Assembly (NCBI GenBank): GCA_021325655.1
Contig: JAJPGT010000064.1
Coordinates: forward strand, 18,168 to 82,167
Origin: Pseudomonadota bacterium
GTDB lineage: Bacteria > Chloroflexota > UBA6077 > JAJPGT01
DNA: 64,000 nucleotides
Direction of reading: 5' to 3'
The notes below the pieces were generated by a model. That model did no database searches and was not told the DNA's origin. It saw nothing but the letters and a program-made list of their open reading frames with translations. How positions within the stretch are numbered: position 1 is the first letter of the stretch; every line of letters starts with the position of its first letter. Shown piece after piece: positions 1 through 9,111 of the stretch. The position numbers were made by a program, and so were the translations under genes.

Positions 1-3
1 CTC

Positions 4-459
4 TTAGCCTGCCTGGACCGCGATCCGACGCGGTCGAGCGGACTCGGCGCGCGGCAGTGTGAGCAGCAACAGGCCGTGCTTGTACTGGGCACTGATCTTG
101 TTGGGGTCCACCTCGACGGGCAGCTCAACCGTACGCATGAAGCGCCCGGCCGCGCGCTCGCTGCGGTGGAGCCGCTCCGGGGCCACGTCGGGCAGGCCCG
201 ACTTCTCGCCGGCGATGGTCAGGGTGCTCCCCACCGCTGTCACCTCGAACTTGTCCGGCTCGACGCCGGGCGCCAGCGCCTCGACGTAGAGGTTGGTGCC
301 GTCGTCGTGGAGGTTCACCAGCGGGTACTGTCGGGCGGCACGGCCGGGCAGGAACGCCAGCCGCCACCGCGGGAGCGGAGCAAGGCCGACCTGCTCGAAG
401 GCGCGGTCGATTTCCTGGCGCAACGCCTCGAGCTCGCGAAACGGATCCCAGACTGCCAT
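4..459 (-). CDS. Hsp20 family small heat-shock protein (copy 1)
   Basis: A 151-residue small heat-shock protein, an ATP-independent holdase that binds unfolding proteins in the cytoplasm. The alpha-crystallin domain spans about residues 45-140. It ends with the family signature around AQYKHGLLLLTLPR, and a C-terminal IAV tripeptide resembles the IxI/V tail that links dimers into oligomers. The start is ATG with AGGAGG 11 bases upstream (471-476 on the plus strand). The TAA stop lies at the window edge, so the gene is complete. It is the last gene of a minus-strand group with the baeRF and sigma genes, though 154 bases separate it from baeRF. A second Hsp20 lies at 3267-3710. Confidence 0.93.
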   Translation of the reverse strand: MAVWDPFRELEALRQEIDRAFEQVGLAPLPRWRLAFLPGRAARQYPLVNLHDDGTNLYVEALAPGVEPDKFEVTAVGSTLTIAGEKSGLPDVAPERLHRSERAAGRFMRTVELPVEVDPNKISAQYKHGLLLLTLPRAESARPRRIAVQAG

Positions 460-613
460 GATCTGCTGTACCTCCTGATCTGGATCGGATGGGCATCTCG
501 CCAGCCGGCGCGGGCTGGACGGTTGATGTCAACTGGATATGGCCCGGTTAGGCCACGCTTCACCCCTTTCCGCAGCGCTCGCCGCCAGCATGCCTCCGAA
601 TGCCCCGACCGAG

Positions 614-1750
614 TCAGACATCTGGCGCGCTCCTCGAGAACCGGAGGAGCGCACCGAGCCCCTCGCCCTCTGCGTTCAAGCGGCTGGCCGGCACGCCGTG
701 GACGATTTCCACCGTGCCGGCCTCCTCCACCGTCCGCTCGATCGCCCGCTCCACGACATCGGCCAGCGGCACTGGCCTCGCGCCACAGGCGGGGCAGGTC
801 GGCGGGCAATCCTGGGCAAGCCGTCCACACTCGGGGCACTCGCTGCCCGGCAGCCGTAGCTCATCCGCCACGACAAGCTTGTGAACGCACCCCAGCCAGA
901 TCGCCTCGAGTGTTGCTGCCACGCCGTGGGTCGCCGGCCCGCCCGCAGCCGCCGTTTCGAAGAGCTCGCGCACCAGCCGCTCCTCGGCCTCTCGCTCAAT
1001 GCCGCGCTCGATCTCCAGCGTCCGCTCCAGGATCTCCCGCTGGCTGGCGAACACTTCGGCCGGGAAGGTCGCGACCAGCCGCCTGCGGAGGGAGCGCGGC
1101 AGGAGGCGCTGCAGCTCACTGGTCGCCTCCTCGGGGCCGGCGAGCACGAGCCGGTCGAACGGCCGGCGCCGCAGCAGCACCGAGAGCTCCGCCGCCACCC
1201 GCTTCAGGTGCCAGTAGACGTGGGCCTCATGGTGGCGCTGATAGTTGGCCTGCGACCAACCGCCCTGGTCGTGTTTGCCCGGGACGACGTCGTAGACCTG
1301 GTCGTGCTCCTCGATCTCGCCGAGGTAGACCGTGAACAGCCGCGCCTTCTCCTTATCGACGAGCGCCACAGCATAGCGCTCGTACTCGTCCAACACATCG
1401 AGGAGCGGCCGCACGTACGGCCGCCGGCCGAGATGGACGCTCTCGGCGACGACGACCGGCAGAGCAATGGCCTGCCAGAACCCGCGCGGCGTGCAGGAGA
1501 ACAGGGCCAGCCCCTTGCTGTGGGGCGGCTCGGACTCCAGATAGGCGCGCACCCGCGCCGCCTCGCGCTCCAGCGCCGCGCGGGCAGGTTCATCGAGCTG
1601 TGGCTCGAGCTGCTTGACCAGGTCGGCGAACGCGGCCCGGTAGGTGCGCCGAATCTGGCGATCCGGCGTAAGGTTCAGATACGCGCTGAGGACCAGCTCC
1701 TCGCCGCCATCGAACGTGACCAGCTCCTGCACGTGGCTAGGCGTGATCAT
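614..1750 (-). CDS. baeRF/eRF1-like peptide-release-factor family protein with zinc ribbon
   Basis: A 378-residue protein resembling the bacterial archaeo-eukaryotic release factor (baeRF/VLRF1-like) group, whose relatives bind ribosomes or hydrolyse peptidyl-tRNA. The middle domain has GGWSQANYQRHHEAH at about 163-177, in the place where release factors carry the GGQ loop. A C-terminal zinc ribbon is seen with Cys at about 305, 308, 315, 319 and 322. Its start overlaps the stop of the upstream sigma gene in ATGA, so the two are translationally coupled. With Hsp20 genes nearby, a role in ribosome rescue or hibernation under stress is plausible, but the exact activity is not known. Confidence 0.72.
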   Translation of the reverse strand: MITPSHVQELVTFDGGEELVLSAYLNLTPDRQIRRTYRAAFADLVKQLEPQLDEPARAALEREAARVRAYLESEPPHSKGLALFSCTPRGFWQAIALPVVVAESVHLGRRPYVRPLLDVLDEYERYAVALVDKEKARLFTVYLGEIEEHDQVYDVVPGKHDQGGWSQANYQRHHEAHVYWHLKRVAAELSVLLRRRPFDRLVLAGPEEATSELQRLLPRSLRRRLVATFPAEVFASQREILERTLEIERGIEREAEERLVRELFETAAAGGPATHGVAATLEAIWLGCVHKLVVADELRLPGSECPECGRLAQDCPPTCPACGARPVPLADVVERAIERTVEEAGTVEIVHGVPASRLNAEGEGLGALLRFSRSAPDV

Positions 1751-2493
1751 GGCCGTGCTCCCTCCGGTGCGGCGGCTGCCGTCAAACGGTCGATGAGGTG
1801 TGCCTGGTGTTCGGCCGGCGGCTCGCCGCGTTCGACTGCCGCGAACAACGTCTCCACTGGGGGTGGGCCACCGGCCTCCTCGTACTCCTCGGCGAGGCAG
1901 GCGCGCAGGAACCGCCGCGCCTGTTCGATCCGTCGCCGGACTTCGGGTACGGACACGCCCTCGAGCTCCGCGATCGCGCGCAGGCCGTACCCGTCGGCGG
2001 TATGCAGCAGGAAGGGCTCGCGCCAGCTATCCGGTAGCTGGCCGAGGAGCCGCGCGAGCGCGCGCTGGAACTCGGCCTGCTCGAGCGCCTGATCCGGGAT
2101 CGGTGCCGACGGATCGGGCAGGATGTCGACCAGCCGCAGCGGGGGCAGATCGCCCTCGGAAGCAGCGGCCGGACCCGGATGAAGCGGCCGCTCGAGCGAG
2201 AGCTCACGGCGATGCCGCCGCGCTCGTTCGATCTCACGGCCCAGGACGCGACGGGCCAGCCGCCGCAGCCAGGGATAGGTGCTCACGCCAGCAGGCCGCT
2301 CAGCGGAGTGGACCGCTTCGAGCAACACCGCGTCGACAACGTCCTCCGCCCGCAGCTCGCCGGGGGCCAGCTCCCCCAGCGCCTCGTGATAGCGCAGGCG
2401 GCGACGCACGAAATTCAGGAGTGGTCGGAGACAGGCGACAAACTCGCGCACGAGCGCAGCGCGGTCAGTAGGCTGGAGCGGTGCGATCATCAT
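1747..2493 (-). CDS. ECF-like RNA polymerase sigma factor
   Basis: A protein of about 248 residues with the two-domain layout of sigma-70 family factors. Region 2 is around residues 10-85 (acidic helix, then STYPWLRRLARRVLGREI). A linker follows, then a region 4 helix-turn-helix at about 160-210 (LPDSWREPFLLHTADGYGLR, then VSVPEVRRRIEQARRFLRA). It is longer than a minimal ECF factor, with some 50 extra residues between the domains. The ATG at 2493 was preferred over a TTG at 2505. The gene overlaps baeRF by four bases, so it probably drives a regulon that includes its own operon. No anti-sigma gene is adjacent. Confidence 0.72.
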   Translation of the reverse strand: MMIAPLQPTDRAALVREFVACLRPLLNFVRRRLRYHEALGELAPGELRAEDVVDAVLLEAVHSAERPAGVSTYPWLRRLARRVLGREIERARRHRRELSLERPLHPGPAAASEGDLPPLRLVDILPDPSAPIPDQALEQAEFQRALARLLGQLPDSWREPFLLHTADGYGLRAIAELEGVSVPEVRRRIEQARRFLRACLAEEYEEAGGPPPVETLFAAVERGEPPAEHQAHLIDRLTAAAAPEGARP

Positions 2494-2558
2494 TCGACCC
2501 GGCAAGTTCCCTGTCTGCTGCGAGGACGTGCAGGAGCGCGCCCGGGCGCGCTCCTGCT

Positions 2559-3230
2559 TCAGAGAGCGAGCAACTCCGCACGACGATGGGCCAGATCGAC
2601 ACTGGCCAGGCGCCCGTCCCGGGCTGCACCGGGCACAACCACCAGGCTGTCACCTACCCATCGGCTCTCCGGCGCATCCCCACCGACCAGTGCGAGCCGC
2701 GGGGCATACTCCTTGATCAGGTGGCTCATCGCCCCAGGGTCGCTCCGCTGGCCGCCATGCAGGACCAGCAGGCGGAGCTGGTCAAGGCGGCGGAGCGTAT
2801 GCAGCGCCAGCTCGGCCCGCCAGAGCGGGTAGGTCAGCCCGGTCGCCTCGCTGCTGGCCCCTCCCGCCGGCTCGGACTCGACCAGTGCTCCCCCAAAACC
2901 ACATACCACATACTCACCGTCCAGAAATGCCGGGAGGCCGTGGACGAGGTGGACCCGGGCTAAGGCGATCTCGTGGTTCACCATTGCTTGCAGCACCGCC
3001 CGCTCCGGCACATCGACCCGCCCCGGGATCACATAGGCCGGCAGGCCGAGACTGCCCAGCCAGTCGAGCATCCGATGGAGGGTTTGTAGCCGGGTTTGCT
3101 CGTCGCCGGCGTACGGGGTCGCGTTGCCGGTGGCCACCACGGCACCGGCTTGCCGCGCCCGAATCGCTTCGGCGAGCGCCGGCCACTGCTGCTCAGCGGC
3201 AGCGAGGTCGTACAGAACAGCGAGATGCAT
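2559..3230 (-). CDS. calcineurin-like phosphoesterase homologue lacking metal ligands
   Basis: A 223-residue protein with the order of motifs of a calcineurin-like metallophosphoesterase, with the ligand residues replaced. The N-terminal DxH is YDL, the GD motif is GNA, the GNHD motif is PGRVD and the terminal GHTH is GGDA. One His remains in LVLHGGQ. The fold is therefore inferred, and phosphatase activity looks unlikely, so a binding or regulatory role is more probable. The start at 3230 (MHLAVLYD) fits the family better than an alternative ATG at 3251. It lies 36 bases after the second hsp20 and probably shares its transcript. Confidence 0.6.
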   Translation of the reverse strand: MHLAVLYDLAAAEQQWPALAEAIRARQAGAVVATGNATPYAGDEQTRLQTLHRMLDWLGSLGLPAYVIPGRVDVPERAVLQAMVNHEIALARVHLVHGLPAFLDGEYVVCGFGGALVESEPAGGASSEATGLTYPLWRAELALHTLRRLDQLRLLVLHGGQRSDPGAMSHLIKEYAPRLALVGGDAPESRWVGDSLVVVPGAARDGRLASVDLAHRRAELLAL

Positions 3231-3266
3231 GTCACCATGATCCTTAGCCATGGCTGTATCGCTGGC

Positions 3267-3710
3267 TCACTCCGCACTCGACAAGCTCTCGACGGGGATG
3301 ACGCGGCTCGGCGCCCCCTCCGCCTTTGGCACCTGGATGCGCAGCATGCCATGCTCGAGGCGAGCCCGGACGTTATCCACGTCGATCGGGGTAGGGAAGG
3401 TAAACACGCGTGCCGTCGGCTCGCGCCGCAGCTCCTGCGTCAGGTAGGTGCGGGCCTGCCCTTCAGGCACTGCCCGGGGCTGAACCTCGAGCGTGATTAT
3501 GTCGCCACTAGCCTGAATCCTGATCTCATGAGCGGTCAGACCTGGGAGAGGGACCTCGACAATGTACGCGGTACCATCCGAGGTTTCATAGACGTCAGCG
3601 GTGAGCTGCGGCGGCGGCAGAATCGGACGAGACAGCACCTCACCCAGCCGGTTCAGCGCCTCGCGCAGGGTCACAGTGTGCTGGGTTCGATCTGAAGTTT
3701 CGTACGTCAT
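3267..3710 (-). CDS. Hsp20 family small heat-shock protein (copy 2)
   Basis: A 147-residue alpha-crystallin-domain chaperone. The core is about residues 38-130, with VEVPLPGLTAHEIRIQASGD and the closing signature ARLEHGMLRIQVPK. The C-terminal RVIPVES contains the I-x-V oligomerisation tail. ATG at 3710 has AGGAG seven bases upstream, which decides the start over a TTG at 3716. It is clearly divergent from the Hsp20 at 4-459, so the pair is an old duplication or two separate lineages. It is followed by the phosphoesterase-like gene. No CIRCE-type heat-shock operator is visible upstream. Confidence 0.92.
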   Translation of the reverse strand: MTYETSDRTQHTVTLREALNRLGEVLSRPILPPPQLTADVYETSDGTAYIVEVPLPGLTAHEIRIQASGDIITLEVQPRAVPEGQARTYLTQELRREPTARVFTFPTPIDVDNVRARLEHGMLRIQVPKAEGAPSRVIPVESLSSAE

Positions 3711-3774
3711 CGGCAATCTCCTGGAGATCGGCGTCCTCCACCGGGCTTGCCACGCGAAGTCTCCCTCGACGTTC

Positions 3775-4320
3775 TCACGGGAGCTCGCCGCGTTCGACCC
3801 TGTCCGTCACCTGCTCGAGCCAGTGGAGCTCGGCCTCGACGCGTGCTCCCATGAGGCGCGTGATCTCAGCGACATGGCGCGGCGTGCCCGGTTGGCTGAG
3901 CTTCGCCTGGCCTGCCTGTGCCAGCTCCTCGCGGCCTGAGCGCAGAAGAGAGGCACGTCGGTGGAGCGCAGCGAGCAAATCGTCACGCCGCAGGTACGGC
4001 ATGAAAGCCAGAGCGGCCAGAAACGGCTCGAGGCTCGGCTTGACCTCCCACCAGTGCTCGCGCAGGAGTCGCTCGAACTCCCGGCGGCCGGCGCTCGTGA
4101 TGGCGTAGACCGAGCGAGCCGGCCGGTTGGCAACGCTGCTGACCTCGATCAGCTCCACCAGCTCCTCCTCGGCCATCTTGCTCAGGCCGAAATAGATTGA
4201 GCCGTAGGCGATGTTCGCCCAGCGCCCGGCGTCCCATTGCTCCAGCTCGCGGCGCAGCTCGTAGCCATGGAGGGGACGTTGGAGCAGCGTCCCGAGCAGA
4301 AGGAGACGGATCGTGGACAT
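3775..4320 (-). CDS. PadR family transcriptional regulator
   Basis: A 181-residue PadR repressor. The winged helix is at residues 1-85, with the hallmark PLHGYELRRELEQW, the YGSIYFGLSKM recognition segment and the wing around RPARSVYAITSAGRREFERL. A C-terminal helical dimerisation domain follows (about 95-180). ATG at 4320 has AGGGGAGGG directly upstream, better than extending the frame to 4428. An 18/20 palindrome lies immediately in front (4330-4349), so the gene is probably autoregulated, as is usual in this family. The target may also include the divergent decayed membrane gene beginning near 4545. The ligand is unknown. Confidence 0.9.
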   Translation of the reverse strand: MSTIRLLLLGTLLQRPLHGYELRRELEQWDAGRWANIAYGSIYFGLSKMAEEELVELIEVSSVANRPARSVYAITSAGRREFERLLREHWWEVKPSLEPFLAALAFMPYLRRDDLLAALHRRASLLRSGREELAQAGQAKLSQPGTPRHVAEITRLMGARVEAELHWLEQVTDRVERGELP

Positions 4321-4329
4321 GCCCTCCCC

Positions 4330-4349
4330 TATATACAAGCTTGAATATA
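4330..4349. promoter_or_regulatory. PadR-type palindromic operator
   Basis: TATATACAAGCTTGAATATA is an inverted repeat in which 18 of 20 positions are symmetric about AAGCTT. It is AT-rich in a GC-rich background and lies 10 bases upstream of the padR start. PadR proteins typically bind such dyads to repress their own gene, so this is the expected autoregulatory site. The assignment is by position and symmetry. Confidence 0.7.
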
Positions 4350-4544
4350 CTGATTGCGCTAAAGCCGTGCAACCCGCAGCATCCCCGCATCGTGCAGCCT
4401 GCGCCGGTGCCGAACAGCCCCGGGCCAACCGAATCGCCTCACAGGAACCGGGGGTACCCCACAGTGGGCTGTGGTGATCGGAGCGCAGCCCTCCGTCTGC
4501 ATGCGCCCGGATGTCTCACGGTGCTGGTGGCGACCACTGGAGGC

Positions 4545-4917
4545 ATGAACGCGTGGCGAGTCAAGCAGCTATGCTGCTGAGTCTGCTGCAGCGCTCAGTC
4601 CGGAGCAGCAGCGTGAGCTCGCCGCGGCGTACTCGCGGGACCTGGCGGTAGCGCGCTGGTATGCCTGGGTCTCCGTGGCCGGGGCGCGCCGGCGAACGCG
4701 CCCCTCTTTGTCTACTGCCTGCCCGCGACCGCGCACCTGGTCGACTGGCTCGCTGGTCCCACCATTTCGGCGGAGCACCACGGAGGAGGCCAGCACGCCC
4801 GAGTTCTGGGCAGCGCTGCTGTTCGCCGCGATCGTCCTCTCGCCCCACGCACTGACGTCGGCGGTGCTGGCGCGCGACCTGCTGCGCCGGGCCCAGCGCG
4901 CCTCACACGCGGGCTGA
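4545..4917 (+). pseudogene. decayed small membrane protein gene with two frame changes
   Basis: Three blocks with strong coding-type third positions lie in two frames. The first is frame 1 from about 4549 (LSPEQQRELAAAYSRDLAVA, then RWYAWVSVAG). The second is frame 0 from about 4686 (NAPLFVYCLPATAHLVDWLA). The third returns to frame 1 (TPEFWAALLFAAIVLSPHAL) to TGA at 4917. Joined, they would make a protein of about 120 residues with two membrane segments and a basic tail. An ATG at 4545 is in the wrong frame for the first block. Either the gene is broken or the sequence has compensating indels. Function unknown. Confidence 0.5.
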
Positions 4918-4958
4918 CTGGTATCGAGCAGATGGGCACTCGGGGGAGGCGAGGCGGC

Positions 4959-5954
4959 TTAGCCGCTCTGCTGGCCGCGCCCTCGGCGCGTGAGCAGCAC
5001 GCCCGCGACGACCGCGACGCCGCCGACCAGCGCGGTCCACTCCACCCGCTCGGCCAGCAGGAGCGCGGAGAACAGCACGACGAAGAACGACTCCATGTTG
5101 GCGTACACCATGGTTCGCGCCGCGCCGAGCCGCCCCACCGCGACGTACCACAGCAGCCAGGCGAGCGCGCCAGCCAGGAGGCCCGAATAGGCCAGTGCGG
5201 CAAAGGCGGTCCAGGGCAGACGCGGCCAGTCTTGCGCCAGTAGTGCCGGCGCCGCAGGAAGGCACAGCCCCAGCGCGCCGGCACTGGTAATCCACGCCGT
5301 GGTCCGCAGCGCCCCGTAGCGCGCCAGGAGTGGAGCCGCCAGCATCATCCACACTCCCCAGACCAGCGCCGAGGCCCCGGTGAGCAGATCCCCGGCCAGG
5401 CTCGCCCCGTCCGGCTCCTGGCCGGTCAGGACGGGGGCACCGACGATGAGCACCGCGCCGGCCAGTCCGAGCGCCAGACCAACCAGGTCGCGGCGGGCGA
5501 GGCGCAGGTACCCGAGCAGGTGGCTGCTGGCGAACACGAACAGCGGCGTCAGCGTATAGATCAGGCCGGAGTGGCTAGCAGTGGTGAGATGCAGGCCATA
5601 CACGTACAGCGCCGTGTTCAGCCCCATGCCGCCCAGGCCGAGCAGGATCACCAGCCAGCGGTCGCGCCGCTCGGGAAGCCGCCACTGGCCCGTAATCCCC
5701 AGAACCGCGATGTACACGAGCGAGGAGACCCCGGAGCGGATAAAGGCCGCGGCGATGGGGGGCAGCAGGGTCATGACCTGCTTGGTGATCGGAAAGTTCA
5801 GCCCCCACAGCAGCACCGCCAGCAGCGCCATGGCGTCGGCCCAGGAGAGGCCCAGCGCCTGCGCCCGCGCCGCGGCGTCGCTGGAGCGGGTGGTGGAGGC
5901 GGCCGCGCCGTGGGCGACGCCGCGCGCGGCCTGGCGCTGAGTGCCCGATTGCAT
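4959..5954 (-). CDS. EamA/DMT family transporter
   Basis: A 331-residue drug/metabolite transporter superfamily protein with about ten hydrophobic segments in two EamA halves (roughly residues 45-175 and 190-320). The first half starts with ADAMALLAVLLWGLNFPITK, and the second carries the typical PLLARYGALRTTAWITSAGA stretch. Such proteins usually export amino acids, nucleobase-like metabolites or toxic analogues, but the substrate cannot be read from sequence. ATG at 5954 was chosen because the upstream extension is low-complexity Arg-rich sequence. It is divergent from dedA, with a 220-base promoter region between them. Confidence 0.85.
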   Translation of the reverse strand: MQSGTQRQAARGVAHGAAASTTRSSDAAARAQALGLSWADAMALLAVLLWGLNFPITKQVMTLLPPIAAAFIRSGVSSLVYIAVLGITGQWRLPERRDRWLVILLGLGGMGLNTALYVYGLHLTTASHSGLIYTLTPLFVFASSHLLGYLRLARRDLVGLALGLAGAVLIVGAPVLTGQEPDGASLAGDLLTGASALVWGVWMMLAAPLLARYGALRTTAWITSAGALGLCLPAAPALLAQDWPRLPWTAFAALAYSGLLAGALAWLLWYVAVGRLGAARTMVYANMESFFVVLFSALLLAERVEWTALVGGVAVVAGVLLTRRGRGQQSG

Positions 5955-6089
5955 AGCGGCATGATACCGAGCGCGCCGCCCCTGCCGCTCGGCGCGCTCT
6001 GGCCGCGGCACGGCCCCAGAGCTCTGGCGCCCAGGCTCGGTGCAGCGATGCCACGCCGCGCCAGGCCGGGGGTGTGCGATGCTGGCAGT

Positions 6090-6148
6090 TTGTGAAGATG
6101 GCCTGCAATCCCCTATAAGACTTCCAGCGCGGCGCCCTCGCGGGCGCC
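6090..6148 (+). promoter_or_regulatory. dedA promoter and leader hairpin
   Basis: TTGTGA at 6090-6095 and TATAAG at 6114-6119 are spaced 18 bases apart and make a plausible sigma-70 promoter. Transcription would begin near 6126. A 7-bp perfect hairpin (6131-6137 with 6142-6148, loop TCGC) would then form at the very 5' end of the mRNA, about 27 bases before the TTG start of dedA. It could stabilise the message or tune its expression. Confidence 0.5.
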
Positions 6149-6175
6149 GCCGCATATTCGCGCTGCGAGGCTCTC

Positions 6176-6823
6176 TTGCTGTCAGAGCTGCTGAGCTACC
6201 TGGACCCCGCCAGGATCCTGACCACGTTCAGCTACGTCGGGCTGTTCGCCATCATCTTCGCGGAGTCCGGTCTGCTGATCGGATTCTTCTTCCCCGGAGA
6301 CAGCCTCCTGTTCACCGCGGGGATCTTCGCCGCGGCCGGCCACCTCAGCCTGCCGATTGTAGTCGTCGGCTGCACCATCGCCGCGATCGCCGGGGTCAGC
6401 GCTGGCTATGGTTTCGGCAAGGCCGTTGGCAAGGGGCTGTTCGAGCGGAAGAACTCACTCCTGTTCCGCCGCCAGCACCTGTACCGCGCCCAGGCGTTTT
6501 ATGACAAGCACGGGGGCAAGACGCTGATCCTGGCCCGCTTTATCCCGATCGTTCGGACCTTCGCCCCCATCGTCGCCGGCGTGTCGGAGATGGAGTATCG
6601 CAAGTTCCTGGCGTTCAACGTCATCGGTGGGGTGCTCTGGGCCGCCGGCGTGACCATTGCCGGCTACACGCTCGGCAATGCCATCCCGAACATCGATCGC
6701 TACCTGCTGCCGATCATCGCGGTGATCATCGTGATCTCCGTCCTGCCGGCTGCGCTGCACGCCTACAAGGAATACCGCCAGGAGATTCACGCGGCGCTGC
6801 GTCGCCGCGCGGGCACGCCCTGA
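6176..6823 (+). CDS. DedA family membrane protein
   Basis: A 215-residue DedA/SNARE-associated family integral membrane protein, a group now linked to phospholipid (including undecaprenyl-phosphate) flipping and envelope homeostasis. Landmarks are FPGDSLLFTAGIFAAAG (about 40-56), an amphipathic re-entrant region, and ARFIPIVRTFAPIVAGVSEM at about 121-140, which carries the conserved Arg and Pro residues. Two further membrane spans follow. The start is TTG, with a GAGG motif six bases upstream. It is monocistronic, and the next gene is convergent on the minus strand. Confidence 0.9.
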   Translation: MLSELLSYLDPARILTTFSYVGLFAIIFAESGLLIGFFFPGDSLLFTAGIFAAAGHLSLPIVVVGCTIAAIAGVSAGYGFGKAVGKGLFERKNSLLFRRQHLYRAQAFYDKHGGKTLILARFIPIVRTFAPIVAGVSEMEYRKFLAFNVIGGVLWAAGVTIAGYTLGNAIPNIDRYLLPIIAVIIVISVLPAALHAYKEYRQEIHAALRRRAGTP

Positions 6824-6893
6824 GCAGCGTCACCTGGCGCGACCGAGCTGCCTGCCGATCGCCTCGTAGCCCTGGGCGATGCGCGAGGTGGCG

Positions 6894-8243
<1,350 letters not shown>

Positions 8244-8276
8244 TGTCTCCCTCCACGGCTCGGGCGAGCCGGAACG

Positions 8277-9050
8277 TCAGGGTAGCGTGAGGATCTGGGG
8301 GCCGTCTTCGGTAACCGCCACCGTGTGCTCGAAGTGGGCCGAGAGCGAGCCGTCCAGGGTGACCGCCGTCCAGCCATCCTCCAGGATGCGCACCCCCGGC
8401 TGGCCGAGGTTGACCTGCGGCTCGATCGCGATCACCATCCCGGGTACGAGCAGCCGGCCCTTGCCCGGCGGGCCGAAGTGCGGCACCTGGGGCGCCTCGT
8501 GCATCGAGCGGCCGACGCCGTGGCCAACGAAGTCGCGCACCACCGAAAGCTTGTTCGCCTCGACGTGCTTCTGGATCGCGTGCGAGATGTCGCCGATCCG
8601 ATTGCCCGGCCGCGCCTGCTCGATTCCCCGGAAGAGCGCCTCCTCGGTCACGCGCATCAGCCGCTCCGCCTGTGGGCTGGGCGGGCCGACGGTAAAGCTC
8701 GCGGCAGTATCACCCACGTAGCCCCGGTAGCTCGCCGCCACGTCCACCTTTACCAGGTCGCCCTGTCGCAGCTTGAGCGGCCCCGGGATCCCGTGGACAA
8801 CCTGATTGTTGACCGAGACGCAGATGTAGCCGGGAAACCCGAAGTAGCCCTTGGCGGTCGAGACTGCGTCATGGCGCTTCATCAGGTCGGCGGCAATGCG
8901 ATCCAGCTCGGCCGTCGTCATGCCTGGCCGGGCCGCTCGCTTCAGTTCCAGGACGATGCCGGCGACGATTCGCCCGGCCTCGCGCATGATCTCGATCTCA
9001 CGCGGCGACTTCAGCGTGATCGTTTGATCCGGGGTGGGCTTGAGCTTCAC
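8277..9050 (-). CDS. map: type I methionine aminopeptidase
   Basis: A 257-residue MetAP that removes the initiator Met from nascent proteins. The five metal ligands are in recognisable places: the two Asp in VDVAASYRGYVGDTAASF, the His in VGHGVGRSMHEAP, and the Glu residues in AIEPQVN and toward the C-terminus (AHFEHTVAV). The start is GTG at 9050, with CGGAG just upstream. It ends 33 bases before the aminotransferase start and is probably co-transcribed with it. It is divergent from coaE, with only about 60 bases between the start codons. Confidence 0.95.
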   Translation of the reverse strand: MKLKPTPDQTITLKSPREIEIMREAGRIVAGIVLELKRAARPGMTTAELDRIAADLMKRHDAVSTAKGYFGFPGYICVSVNNQVVHGIPGPLKLRQGDLVKVDVAASYRGYVGDTAASFTVGPPSPQAERLMRVTEEALFRGIEQARPGNRIGDISHAIQKHVEANKLSVVRDFVGHGVGRSMHEAPQVPHFGPPGKGRLLVPGMVIAIEPQVNLGQPGVRILEDGWTAVTLDGSLSAHFEHTVAVTEDGPQILTLP

Positions 9051-9099
9051 GGGGCTCCGGAGCAGAAAAATAGGGCGGACTCGCGTCCCCCCAACGGAC

Positions 9100-9105
9100 T
9101 ATAAC
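9100..9105 (+). promoter_or_regulatory. -10 box for a probably leaderless coaE transcript
   Basis: TATAAC lies seven bases upstream of the GTG at 9112. A transcript starting at the usual distance from this box would begin at or next to the GTG, and no Shine-Dalgarno sequence precedes it. This suggests a leaderless mRNA. No good -35 is visible. Confidence 0.45.
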
Positions 9106-9111
9106 ACGGGG

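Noticed and set aside
3711..3774. CIRCE heat-shock operator before hsp20
   Set aside because: No TTAGCACTC/GAGTGCTAA dyad or close variant is found upstream of either hsp20 gene.
9034..9111. Earlier coaE start at ATG 9034
   Set aside because: It would overlap the map coding region on the other strand and add residues before the P-loop that the family lacks; GTG 9112 also sits behind a -10 box.
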